Assembly: GCA_017432485.1 (NCBI GenBank)
Contig: JAFRJB010000120.1
Span: 1 to 35,942, forward strand
From: Clostridia bacterium
Lineage (GTDB): Bacteria; Bacillota; Clostridia; Oscillospirales; Acutalibacteraceae
Length of the DNA stretch: 35,942 nt
Direction of reading: 5' to 3'
The notes below the pieces were generated by a model. That model worked only from the letters and a program-made list of their open reading frames with translations. It ran no database searches and was not told where the DNA came from. The first letter of the stretch is position 1; each line of letters starts with the position of its first letter. The position numbers and the translations under genes were made by a program. This document shows, one piece after another, positions 7,724 through 14,138 of the stretch.

Positions 7724-8725
7724 ATGGCTTTATTTGAATCATATGAAAGAAGAGAAAAGCAAATCCTTGCTGTTCTCGAAAAGTACGATATAAAATCAAT
7801 CGAAGAGTGTAGAGAAATCTGCCAAGCAAAGGGTTTTGACCCCTACAAAATCACAGAGGGGATTCAGCCCATCTGTTTTGAAAACGCCAAGTGGGCATAC
7901 ACCGTCGGCTGTGCCATCGCTGTCAAGAAGGGCGCTGCCCGCGCGGCAGATGCTGCAGCGGCTATCGGCGAAGGCTTGCAGGCTTTCTGCATCCCCGGTT
8001 CCGTTGCCGACCAGAGAAAAGTAGGTCTCGGCCACGGCAACCTCGGCAAAATGCTTTTGGAAGATGACACCGAGTGCTTTGCATTCTTAGCAGGTCACGA
8101 GTCTTTCGCAGCGGCGGAAGGTGCTATCGGTATTGCAGAGAAGGCAAACAAAGTGCGCCAAAAGCCCCTGAGAGTTATCCTCAACGGTCTTGGTAAAGAT
8201 GCGGCGCAGATTATCGCCAGAATCAACGGTTTTACCTATGTGGAAACCAAGATGAATTACTACACCGGCGAGGTGGAGGAAGTATTCCGCAAGGCATATT
8301 CCACCGGCTTGCGCGCCAAGGTCAACTGCTACGGCGCAAACGACGTAACAGAAGGCGTTGCCATTATGTGGAAGGAAGGCGTGGATGTCTCCATCACCGG
8401 TAACTCCACCAACCCGACCAGATTCCAGCACCCCGTTGCAGGTACCTACAAGAAGGAATGTGTGGAAAAGGGCAAGAAGTACTTCTCTGTCGCTTCCGGC
8501 GGCGGCACCGGCAGAACCCTGCACCCGGACAACATGGCAGCAGGCCCCGCTTCCTACGGCATGACCGATACCATGGGCAGAATGCACTCTGATGCCCAGT
8601 TCGCAGGTTCCTCTTCCGTTCCCGCACATGTGGAAATGATGGGCTTAATCGGCATGGGTAATAACCCGATGGTCGGTGCAACCGTGGCATGTGCCGTGGC
8701 AGTCGAAGAAGCATTAGGGAAATAA
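7724..8725 (+). CDS. GGGtGRT protein (conserved, function unknown)
   Basis: This 333-residue protein has the family-naming motif GGGTGRT at 259-265 and the conserved C-terminal stretch around LHPDNMAAGPASYGM, DTMGRMHSDAQFAGS and GLIGMGNNPMVGATVA. Earlier conserved blocks include IPGSVADQRKVGLGHGNLG (about 91-109). The Gly-rich loop suggests nucleotide or phosphate binding, but no function is established as far as I know. GGAGG (7711-7715) is 8 bases from the ATG at 7724; the in-frame TTG at 7718 is too close. It always accompanies the Fe-S scaffold-like gene upstream, so the two probably act together in a metal or redox pathway of anaerobes. Confidence 0.93.
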   Translation: MALFESYERREKQILAVLEKYDIKSIEECREICQAKGFDPYKITEGIQPICFENAKWAYTVGCAIAVKKGAARAADAAAAIGEGLQAFCIPGSVADQRKVGLGHGNLGKMLLEDDTECFAFLAGHESFAAAEGAIGIAEKANKVRQKPLRVILNGLGKDAAQIIARINGFTYVETKMNYYTGEVEEVFRKAYSTGLRAKVNCYGANDVTEGVAIMWKEGVDVSITGNSTNPTRFQHPVAGTYKKECVEKGKKYFSVASGGGTGRTLHPDNMAAGPASYGMTDTMGRMHSDAQFAGSSSVPAHVEMMGLIGMGNNPMVGATVACAVAVEEALGK

Positions 8726-8745
8726 GAACAATATTAAAACCATTC

Positions 8746-8773
8746 AAACAGTGCCGCTTGCGGCACTGTTTTT
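8746..8773 (+). terminator. Terminator of the GGGtGRT operon
   Basis: AAACAGTGCCGC and GCGGCACTGTTT form a 12-bp stem (loop TT), followed by further Ts. It uses the same GTGCCGC/GCGGCAC core found at 3183, 3251 and 27773. Confidence 0.88.
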
Positions 8774-8808
8774 CTGTTCCCTGTTCCCTGTTGCCTGTTG
8801 CCTGACTG
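8774..8808. repeat. Heptamer array, CTGTTCC/CTGTTGC type
   Basis: The units CTGTTCC, CTGTTCC, CTGTTGC, CTGTTGC and CTGACTG run without gaps, directly after the terminator. Confidence 0.8.
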
Positions 8809-8853
8809 TGGAAACTGCTTGAAAAAACTTTCGATTTTTCAAGCAGTTTCCAC
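8808..8853. repeat. Perfect 19-bp-arm hairpin upstream of htrA
   Basis: The arms at 8808-8826 and 8835-8853 are perfect reverse complements (GTGGAAACTGCTTGAAAAA on the left) with an 8-base centre. A run of Ts does not follow directly, so it may be a terminator remnant or an operator-related dyad. Its right arm overlaps the first two phased boxes. Confidence 0.75.
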
Positions 8854-8891
8854 CTTGTTTTCACATAGTTTTCAGATAAGCGGGGTAAGAT
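8836..8891 (+). promoter_or_regulatory. htrA regulatory region: four 11-bp-phased boxes and a -10
   Basis: TTTTCAAG (8836), TTTCCACC (8847), TTTTCACA (8858) and TTTTCAGA (8869) each start exactly 11 bp apart. A possible -10, TAAGAT, lies at 8886-8891. There is no good -35 at the right distance, as expected of an activator-dependent promoter. Two of the octamers are identical to those at the two-component promoter (5489-5507). Confidence 0.6.
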
Positions 8892-8943
8892 AGAAGCAGA
8901 ACAGGGAAATGAACCCTCTATCATATCCAAGGAGGTAACGAAT

Positions 8944-10566
8944 ATGGATACTCGTGATAACAATATTTTTACAGATGAAAATCAGGCGCAGCAGCCGCAA
9001 GAGGTACAAGCGCCCGCAGCTAACACACCTGTTACTGCCGAAACAACATCGGCTTTTGATAACAGCACTCAAAGCGGGGAGGCAAACGAAGTTTTTAAGG
9101 CGGATGAAAAAGCACAAAGCATTCCTACAGAAAATTCTCCTAAAGCATATGGGCAAACAGATTACAGCCATCCGCAGCAGGCTCCCGTTCAGAGTGGAGC
9201 GGGTGGAGTAGGCGCAGCCCCGGCAAGCGCCGGCAAGCCCTACTCTGCACCGACCTCATCGGTTGCATGGAATGCCTCCGCACAGCAGAGCCCCTATGCA
9301 CCGCAGCCGCAGTACAGGGCGGGCAATGTGCCGCCCGCACCGCCGGCACCGCCCGCCAAAAAACCCAAAAAGAAAATGGGCAAGGCGGCAAAAATTGCCC
9401 TCGGCTTAGCGGCAGTGTTTGTGGTCGGTTTATGCGGCGGTATTGTCGGCACAAAGTTGACCAAGTCCGTTTCCGGCGGCTCGGGTGATGCGGTGATTTA
9501 CCAGAGCGATACCAAAACTTCCAGCGAAACCGATTCCACCGGCTCCGCGAAAGCCGCCAACACGGTTGAGAGCGTGGCAAACAACACCGCGGCAAGTGTG
9601 GTCGAAGTGAAGACCTCTTATGTGCAGAAGGGCTCCTTCTTCGGTGATTATGTCACTTCCGGCGCAGGCTCGGGCGTGATTATTTCCAAAGACGGTTATG
9701 TTGTCACCAACAACCATGTTATTGCCGATGCGCAAGACATCACCGTTACCCTCAAGAGCGGTAAAGAGTATACCGCAAAACTTGTGGGTACCGATGAAAA
9801 GACCGATATTGCGGTTTTGAAGATTGATGCTAAAGATTTAACCCCCGCCACCTACGGTGACAGCAGCGCGGTGGCAGTCGGCGAGCAAATCATCGTTGTC
9901 GGCAACCCGCTCGGCAGCCTCGGCGGCTCGGTCACGACCGGTATTATTTCCGCCACCGACAGAGAGATTACTGTCGAAAAATCAACTATGACACTTCTTC
10001 AAATTGATGCGGCGGTTAACCCCGGCAACTCCGGCGGCGCGCTCTTTAACCTCAAAGGCGAGCTTGTCGGCGTGGTCAATGCAAAGTATTCTTCCGAAGA
10101 AGTGGAAGGCTTGGGCTTTGCGATCCCGATTAACACTGCCAAAGCAACGATTGAAGATATTATTGAATACGGCTATGTGAAGGGCAGAGCCCAGTTGGGC
10201 ATCACCGCTGTCGAGATTACCGATTTGCAGACCGCTTACAGCGCCGGTGTGACCGAACTTGGTGTCTATGTATACAGTGTCAACAGCGGCTCAGGCGCCG
10301 ATAAGGCAGGCCTTAAAGCCGGCGACAGAATTGTGAAGATTGACGATAAGGAAATTGATTCCTATTCCACCCTGTCCAAGCTGCTTGACAGCTACAGTGT
10401 CGGCGATAAAGTCAGCGTGACCTACTCGCGCAACGGCGAGCAGAAATCGGTGGATGTTACGCTTATCGAGTATAAGCCGAGCAACGACAGCAAAAGCAGC
10501 AACAATCAGCAAAACAACAGCCAGAACAACCAAAGTCAATACGGCTACGGTTTTCCGAGTAACTAA
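8944..10566 (+). CDS. htrA: HtrA/DegP-family membrane-anchored serine protease
   Basis: This 540-residue quality-control protease acts on the outer face of the membrane. A cytoplasmic N-terminus of about 148 residues is low-complexity (Gln, Ala, Pro, ending in a Lys-rich KKPKKKMGKAAK), followed by one TM helix (about 151-171). The trypsin-like domain has His258 (VTNNHVIADA), Asp288 (EKTDIAVLKID) and Ser363 (NPGNSGGALFN), so the triad is complete. One PDZ domain covers about 415-515 (GVYVYSVNSGSGADKAGLKAGDRIVKID), ending in an Asn/Gln/Ser-rich tail. GGAGG precedes the ATG. The phased boxes upstream suggest control by the two-component system at 3319-5443, as CssRS controls htrA in Bacillus subtilis. 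It is monocistronic. Confidence 0.95.
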   Translation: MDTRDNNIFTDENQAQQPQEVQAPAANTPVTAETTSAFDNSTQSGEANEVFKADEKAQSIPTENSPKAYGQTDYSHPQQAPVQSGAGGVGAAPASAGKPYSAPTSSVAWNASAQQSPYAPQPQYRAGNVPPAPPAPPAKKPKKKMGKAAKIALGLAAVFVVGLCGGIVGTKLTKSVSGGSGDAVIYQSDTKTSSETDSTGSAKAANTVESVANNTAASVVEVKTSYVQKGSFFGDYVTSGAGSGVIISKDGYVVTNNHVIADAQDITVTLKSGKEYTAKLVGTDEKTDIAVLKIDAKDLTPATYGDSSAVAVGEQIIVVGNPLGSLGGSVTTGIISATDREITVEKSTMTLLQIDAAVNPGNSGGALFNLKGELVGVVNAKYSSEEVEGLGFAIPINTAKATIEDIIEYGYVKGRAQLGITAVEITDLQTAYSAGVTELGVYVYSVNSGSGADKAGLKAGDRIVKIDDKEIDSYSTLSKLLDSYSVGDKVSVTYSRNGEQKSVDVTLIEYKPSNDSKSSNNQQNNSQNNQSQYGYGFPSN

Positions 10567-10595
10567 AAACGGCAGGCACACAGCCTGCCGTTTTT
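10565..10595 (+). terminator. htrA terminator
   Basis: AAAAACGGCAGGC and GCCTGCCGTTTTT form a 13-bp stem with loop acaca, starting inside the stop codon region. Confidence 0.92.
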
Positions 10596-10596
10596 A

Positions 10597-10638
10597 GGCA
10601 ACAGGCAACAGGCAACAGAGTACAGAAGACAGAAGCAA
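10597..10638. repeat. Heptamer array, GGCAACA type
   Basis: Three perfect GGCAACA units are followed by decayed units GAGTACA, GAAGACA and GAAGCAA, all in 7-bp phase. The array lies between two terminators. The type is the reverse complement of the CTGTTGC units at 8774 and 11833. Confidence 0.8.
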
Positions 10639-10669
10639 GGTGCGCAATAAGGCGCGTCTTGCTTTTTTT
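10633..10669 (+). terminator. Second hairpin-T-run terminator
   Basis: AAGCAAG-gt-GCGC pairs with GCGC-gt-CTTGCTT, followed by TTTTT. Its 3' arm and T-run supply the -35 (TTGCTT) of the folT promoter. Confidence 0.7.
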
Positions 10670-10687
10670 GAGTGTTTATGCTACAAT
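10659..10687 (+). promoter_or_regulatory. Promoter of the THF riboswitch-folT transcript
   Basis: TTGCTT (10659-10664) and TACAAT (10682-10687) are separated by 17 bp. The -35 overlaps the preceding terminator. Confidence 0.75.
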
Positions 10688-10703
10688 GTGTGTTACAGAA
10701 ATA

Positions 10704-10794
10704 AGAGTAGAAACCTGTGCGTTAAGTGTCGGCTGAACGGGGAGTTGTCAACCGAACGAAAGTATGACTGCGGTGCAGGTTTCGCATCCCGCTT
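10704..10794 (+). ncRNA. THF (folate) riboswitch aptamer
   Basis: The THF-I class is recognised by the conserved GTGCGTTAAGTGT segment (10718-10730), the P2 pairing AAACCTG (10711-10717) / CAGGTTT (10776-10782), and the 3' conserved CGCATCCCGCTT (10783-10794). THF riboswitches sense tetrahydrofolate and typically shut down folate uptake or synthesis genes. The next gene is the folate S component, which agrees. P1 pairing is weak as read by eye. Confidence 0.9.
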
Positions 10795-10801
10795 AATCGA
10801 T

Positions 10802-10856
10802 GCACAGCGCAGCTGTGCCATATTGCAGAAGGCGGAAGAACCGCCTTTTTCTTTTT
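10802..10856 (+). terminator. Expression platform: hairpin and intrinsic terminator
   Basis: GCACAGC-gca-GCTGTGC (10802-10818) is followed by the terminator AAGGCGG-aagaa-CCGCCTT (10829-10847), whose T-run TTTTTCTTTTT ends at 10856. This lies 20 bases before the start codon. It suggests that the riboswitch acts by transcription termination. Confidence 0.8.
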
Positions 10857-10875
10857 GTGGGGGAAAGGAAACATT

Positions 10876-11493
10876 TTGAAAAAAAGAGAATATACACTCA
10901 AGCTCACCTTTAGCGCGATGCTCATTGCGCTTTACTTTGTGACCGACAGGTTTACCGCAATTAACCTGTTGAGCAATCAGTACAAACTCAGTTTTATTCC
11001 GCTTATTTTGGCGGGGGTATTTCTCGGCCCGCTGTGGGGCATGGCAGTCGGCGGCCTGGGTGATTTAATCAGCGCGCTGATTATGCCGACCGGTGCGTAT
11101 TTTCCCGGCTTTACCGTCGTCAGCGCTCTGATGGGTTTAACCATCGGGCTGCTGTGCTACAAGAAACTGATCGCCCCGCGCGCGGTGCTGGCGGTCTTCC
11201 TTTGCCAAGGGGTCGGGGCGCTGGTGCTCAATACACTAAACTTATCGTTTTATTTCATTATCAACGGGATTGACAAATACGGCAGCAGTGTGGCTGCCAT
11301 CATCGGCGCGCTGGCAGTCAGCCGCGCCATTCAGGCGGGCATCTATTTTGTAGTCGAAGTGCTCTTTATGCTTCTTTTAATCAAAATCAAGCCGCGCTTG
11401 GATGCGGTGCTCCCCTGGAATAAGGGAAAAAGCGCCGCCCCTGCAGCAGCAGCACCTGCCGCGCAGGATATGAGCGAATCCTATGACAAATAA
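10876..11493 (+). CDS. folT: ECF transporter S component, folate-specific
   Basis: This 205-residue membrane protein has six predicted helices and is the substrate-binding S component of an energy-coupling-factor transporter that imports folate with a shared EcfA/A'/T module encoded elsewhere. The family resemblance lies in TFSAMLIALYFVTDRF, KLSFIPLILAGVFLGPLWG and GGLGDLISALIMPTGAYFPGFT. The TTG at 10876 is chosen because AAAGGA (10864-10869) is 6 bases upstream; the earlier TTG at 10855 lies inside the terminator T-run. The C-terminus is an Ala/Pro-rich tail. The upstream THF riboswitch supports folate specificity. No terminator follows directly, so the message may run to 11740. Confidence 0.92.
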   Translation: MKKREYTLKLTFSAMLIALYFVTDRFTAINLLSNQYKLSFIPLILAGVFLGPLWGMAVGGLGDLISALIMPTGAYFPGFTVVSALMGLTIGLLCYKKLIAPRAVLAVFLCQGVGALVLNTLNLSFYFIINGIDKYGSSVAAIIGALAVSRAIQAGIYFVVEVLFMLLLIKIKPRLDAVLPWNKGKSAAPAAAAPAAQDMSESYDK

Positions 11494-11616
11494 TACTATA
11501 TTAGTTTTGTACAATGTTTTGCAAAATTTTTATGCAAAAATATGCAAAGATGTGAAAAGTGCATAAAAAACAGGGCGATTATTCTACTTTTAACCTATTC
11601 CATTTTTTCTGTTTTG
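11494..11616. other. AT-rich gap after folT
   Basis: No gene is visible. The stretch includes the palindrome TTTTGCAAAA and two direct copies of ATGCAAA (about 11532-11549). There is no hairpin-T-run terminator directly after folT. Confidence 0.5.
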
Positions 11617-11775
11617 TGGTATAATATAGGTACAGTAAAACAAAGACATCCAGAGCAATATATGTGCTTTTTCATAACCCCCTTAATAAACTCTCTGACT
11701 CCCAACAGAGAGTTTATTTCTTTGTCTGAGAAATCATTAAAGGCGAGGTCGCAGACCTCGCCTTCTTATTTATTT
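11617..11775 (+). ncRNA. Candidate small RNA (promoter, hairpin, terminator)
   Basis: An extended -10 (TG at 11617, TATAAT 11620-11625) would start an RNA near 11632. The RNA would contain a perfect 13-bp stem, AATAAACTCTCTG (11685-11697) / CAGAGAGTTTATT (11706-11718). It would end at the terminator AAGGCGAGGTC (11740-11750) / GACCTCGCCTT (11754-11764) with TTATTTATTTT behind it. A short frame from 11662 has no ribosome binding site and runs into the terminator, so I treat the transcript as non-coding. It could instead be the folT 3' end. Confidence 0.4.
11740..11775 (+). terminator. Intrinsic terminator
   Basis: An 11-bp GC-rich stem (AAGGCGAGGTC / GACCTCGCCTT, loop gca) is followed by CTTATTTATTTT. 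Confidence 0.85.
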
Positions 11776-11813
11776 TGAACAGTAACTTGCGCTTATGCTC
11801 GTTATTGTATTCC

Positions 11814-11881
11814 GGCGGTCGAAGACCGCCACCCTGTCGCCTGTTGCCTGTCGCCTGTTGCCTGTTCCCTGTTGCCTAATT
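11814..11881. repeat. Palindrome plus six-unit heptamer array, CCTGTTG type
   Basis: GGCGGTC-gaa-GACCGCC (11814-11830) is followed by CCTGTCG, CCTGTTG, CCTGTCG, CCTGTTG, CCTGTTC and CCTGTTG (11833-11874). The array abuts the merR stop codon at 11876. Confidence 0.82.
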
Positions 11882-12256
11882 AGAATGTTTCGGCTTAATT
11901 TTGACAACCGTTTTTTTCTTTGGCGGCTGCGGTGCGGGCAGGGCGGCGCGCAGCGCCGCTTCTTTTTGGGCAAGCACCTCCAGTGCCGCCTGCAAAAGGG
12001 CTTGCTTTTCTTCCACAAAGCTTAACTTCCTTTCTGCCGGGGCGCGCGAGTTGAGCAGCCACTTAATCTCTTCTATAGAAAAGCCCGCCTGCTTCAATGC
12101 ATGGATGTGCTGCAGGCGCTCCAATTCTTCGGCGCCGAACACGCGGGTGCCGCCGCTCGAGCGCGAGAGGGCAGGCAGTAAACCCTGCTTGTCATAAAAG
12201 CGAATTGCCGAAGCGCTGATGCCGCTTTGCGCAGCGGCGTCACTGATAAATGCCAT
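11876..12256 (-). CDS. MerR-family transcriptional regulator
   Basis: This 126-residue DNA-binding protein has an N-terminal winged HTH of MerR type (ISDAAAQSGISASAIRFYDKQGLLP, SSGGTRVFGAEELERLQHI). A coiled-coil dimerisation helix follows (about 80-105), ending in a Lys/Pro-rich tail (PKKKTVVKIKPKHSN). No effector domain or metal-binding Cys is present, so the inducer is unknown. AAAGGAG lies before the ATG. It is transcribed from a strong minus promoter at 12401-12429, giving a leader of about 138 bases that begins with a hairpin. It is divergent from the nfeD-stomatin operon, which it might regulate. Confidence 0.9.
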   Translation of the reverse strand: MAFISDAAAQSGISASAIRFYDKQGLLPALSRSSGGTRVFGAEELERLQHIHALKQAGFSIEEIKWLLNSRAPAERKLSFVEEKQALLQAALEVLAQKEAALRAALPAPQPPKKKTVVKIKPKHSN

Positions 12257-12303
12257 GGTGTTTCTCCTTTTGCAGTAATAGTTATTGTCACAAAAAACAG
12301 AGA

Positions 12304-12321
12304 ATTATGATATCACATAAT
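12304..12321. promoter_or_regulatory. Dyad in the merR leader, possible operator
   Basis: The inverted repeat ATTATG-atatca-CATAAT lies between merR and its promoter. The size is right for a dimeric regulator, but the protein that binds it is unknown. Confidence 0.3.
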
Positions 12322-12358
12322 ATTAAAATATATAGTTATACTTTCTCTCCGCCTTCAA

Positions 12359-12392
12359 AATCTCAACTTCACTTTAAGTTGAGATTTTTTTG
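12359..12392. terminator. Hairpin at the 5' end of the merR mRNA, or plus-strand terminator
   Basis: AATCTCAACTT (12359-12369) and AAGTTGAGATT (12376-12386) form a perfect 11-bp stem, followed on the plus strand by TTTTTTGAT. The merR promoter would start transcription at about 12394. The same hairpin therefore forms the very 5' end of the merR message, where it could stabilise or attenuate it. Confidence 0.6.
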
Positions 12393-12400
12393 ATAGCTTT

Positions 12401-12429
12401 ATTGTAGCGCGTGCCGCATCGCTTGTCAA
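12401..12429 (-). promoter_or_regulatory. Strong promoter of merR
   Basis: On the minus strand, TTGACA (12424-12429) and TACAAT (12401-12406) are separated by 17 bp. Confidence 0.75.
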
Positions 12430-12492
12430 GTTTCGCCGGGCAAAAATCGGCGCAAAAAGCATTGCCGTATTGGCGTGAAATTTCTGAAAAAA

Positions 12493-12535
12493 TCACAAGA
12501 AAACTATTGACAGTCAAGTGAACTTGTGATATAAT
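12493..12535 (+). promoter_or_regulatory. Full-consensus promoter of nfeD-stomatin with dyads
   Basis: TTGACA (12507-12512), a 17-bp spacer and TATAAT (12530-12535) are identical to the sigma-A consensus. TCACAAG (12493-12499) and CTTGTGA (12523-12529) form an inverted repeat around the -35. CAAGT-ga-ACTTG (12515-12526) fills the spacer. A promoter this strong with overlapping dyads suggests repression. Confidence 0.8.
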
Positions 12536-12617
12536 CAGTAAAACTTGAAAAGACAAATGCAAACGGTGTGCAAAAGTGCGCCAAAATTGCTTACAATATA
12601 AAGGAGGAGGTGGGAGT

Positions 12618-13049
12618 ATGAGCCAAACAGCTGTTTACATTTTGTGGGCGGCAGCCATTTTGGTGTTTGCTGTTCTTGAGGGGCTGACCGTGCAGCTGGT
12701 CTCTATTTGGTTTGTGCTCGGGTCCGTGGCGGCACTCATTGCGGCGCTGTGCGGCGCGAGTTTTACAGTGCAGGTTGTGCTTTTTGCGGCAGTATCCGTG
12801 ATCAGCCTGCTGCTGACAAGACCCTTTGTGAAAAAATGGCTTAAAATCAAAGCCGAGTCGACCAATGCCGACCGATGTATCGGCGCCCGGGCAGTGGTCA
12901 CCGAGACTATCGATAATCTTGCTGCCACCGGGCAGGTCAAAGTGCAGGGTGCCGTTTGGAGCGCGCGCAGCGCAAGCGGCGCTGTGGTGGAAACCGGGCA
13001 AACGGTAACAGTCAAACGCATAGAAGGCGTAAAACTCATTGTAGAATAA
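12618..13049 (+). CDS. NfeD-like membrane protein
   Basis: This 143-residue protein has two to three hydrophobic segments (about 5-70) and a soluble C-terminal beta-barrel (about 85-143) of the NfeD OB-fold type (CIGARAVVTETIDNLAATGQVKV, GAVWSARS). NfeD proteins pair with stomatin-like proteins in membrane-domain and quality-control complexes, and the next gene is a stomatin homologue. The ATG at 12618 is chosen because AAGGAGGAGG (12601-12610) is 7 bases upstream. The frame is open from 12576 but has no signal there. It is the short NfeD form without the N-terminal ClpP-like protease domain. Confidence 0.88.
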   Translation: MSQTAVYILWAAAILVFAVLEGLTVQLVSIWFVLGSVAALIAALCGASFTVQVVLFAAVSVISLLLTRPFVKKWLKIKAESTNADRCIGARAVVTETIDNLAATGQVKVQGAVWSARSASGAVVETGQTVTVKRIEGVKLIVE

Positions 13050-13065
13050 GAAAAGGAGAATTATT

Positions 13066-13995
13066 ATGGGACTGACAGTTTTAATTTGTGCATTTATTTT
13101 TATTGTGCTTGCATTATTAATTTTTACCAATATCAAAGTGGTGCCGCAATCCAAGGCATATGTCATTGAAAGGCTCGGCACCTATCATATGACCTGGCAA
13201 ACAGGGTTACACTTAAAAGTGCCCTTTATTGACAGGATCGCAAAAAAAGTGTCGCTCAAAGAGCAGGTGGTCGATTTTAAACCCCAGCCGGTGATTACCA
13301 AAGATAATGTCACCATGCAGATTGATACGGTGGTATTTTTCCAAATTACCGACCCGAAGCTTTACTGCTACGGTGTGGAGCACCCCTTGAGTGCGATTGA
13401 GAACCTCTCGGCAACGACACTGCGCAACATCATCGGCGATTTGGAGCTTGACTCTACGCTGACCTCGAGAGACACCATCAACGCAAAAATTCGTGTTATT
13501 TTAGATGAAGCGACCGACCCCTGGGGCATTAAAGTCAACAGAGTGGAGCTTAAAAACATTATCCCGCCGCGCGAAATTCAAGACGCGATGGAGAAGCAAA
13601 TGAAAGCCGAGCGCGAGAGAAGAGAAGCCATTTTGCGCGCAGAGGGCGAGAAACAATCCCGCATCCTGGTGGCAGAAGGGCACAAAGAGTCCAAAATTCT
13701 GGAGGCGGAAGCCGAGAAGCAATCGGCCATTCTCAAAGCCGAAGCGGTCAAAGAAGCCAAAATCCGCGAAGCGGAAGGCGAAGCACAGGCGATTGCCAAA
13801 GTGCAGTCCGCACAGGCGGATGCCATTAAGCTTTTGAATGAAGCGAATGCCAATGAGGCAGTGCTGCGCATTAAGGCGCTCGAAGCCTTCGCCAAAGCGG
13901 CGGACGGGCAGGCGACCAAGATTATCATTCCCTCCGAAATTCAGGGTTTGGCAGGGCTTGCCGAAGGCGTAATGGCAAGTGTGAAGAGCAAATAA
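13066..13995 (+). CDS. SPFH-domain stomatin/paraslipin-like protein
   Basis: This 309-residue protein has one N-terminal TM anchor (about 2-21). An SPFH/Band 7 domain covers about 25-185 (VPQSKAYVIERLGTYHMTWQTGLHLKVPFIDRI, PVITKDNVTMQIDTVVFFQI). A long Ala/Glu/Lys-rich coiled coil follows (about 180-265, AEGEKQSRILVAEGHKESKILEAEAEKQS in repeats), ending in the conserved TKIIIPSEIQGLAGLAEG. Such proteins oligomerise into membrane microdomain scaffolds and modulate proteolysis. AAAAGGAG precedes the ATG, 16 bases after nfeD. It is the second gene of the nfeD-stomatin operon. Confidence 0.94.
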   Translation: MGLTVLICAFIFIVLALLIFTNIKVVPQSKAYVIERLGTYHMTWQTGLHLKVPFIDRIAKKVSLKEQVVDFKPQPVITKDNVTMQIDTVVFFQITDPKLYCYGVEHPLSAIENLSATTLRNIIGDLELDSTLTSRDTINAKIRVILDEATDPWGIKVNRVELKNIIPPREIQDAMEKQMKAERERREAILRAEGEKQSRILVAEGHKESKILEAEAEKQSAILKAEAVKEAKIREAEGEAQAIAKVQSAQADAIKLLNEANANEAVLRIKALEAFAKAADGQATKIIIPSEIQGLAGLAEGVMASVKSK

Positions 13996-14009
13996 GTTTG
14001 CTTATTTGT

Positions 14010-14044
14010 CAGGCAACGCCGCAACAGGCAACAGCCAACAGAAA
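14010..14044. repeat. Heptamer array, AACAGGC type
   Basis: CAGGCAA, CGCCGCA, ACAGGCA, ACAGCCA and ACAGAAA run in 7-bp phase, between the stomatin stop and its terminator. More decayed than the other arrays. Confidence 0.65.
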
Positions 14045-14051
14045 AATTGTG

Positions 14052-14082
14052 AAAAGTCTGCACAAAGTGCAGACTTTTCTTG
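14052..14082 (+). terminator. Terminator of nfeD-stomatin
   Basis: AAAAGTCTGCAC (14052-14063) and GTGCAGACTTTT (14067-14078) form a 12-bp stem with loop aaa, followed by CTT. A weaker AAATAAG/CTTATTT hairpin overlaps the stop codon at 13990-14007. Confidence 0.82.
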
Positions 14083-14108
14083 CATTTGCGGCGCAGATGC
14101 TTTACAAT
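14080..14108 (+). promoter_or_regulatory. Rubrerythrin promoter
   Basis: TTGCAT (14080-14085) and TACAAT (14103-14108) are separated by 17 bp. The -35 starts in the tail of the preceding terminator. I see no clear PerR box. Confidence 0.72.
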
Positions 14109-14138
14109 GAAGGTATCTTATTATAGGAGGAAAAACCA

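Noticed and set aside
8394..8963. A 189-codon minus-strand frame over the GGGtGRT 3' end and htrA leader
   Set aside because: It runs through a terminator, a heptamer array and the operator region without any start signal.
11542..11778. A 78-codon frame in the folT-merR gap
   Set aside because: It has no ribosome binding site, crosses a promoter and ends inside a terminator hairpin.
14047..14057. A further TTTTCACA-type box near rubrerythrin
   Set aside because: A single TGTGAAAA overlaps a terminator arm and has no 11-bp-phased partner.
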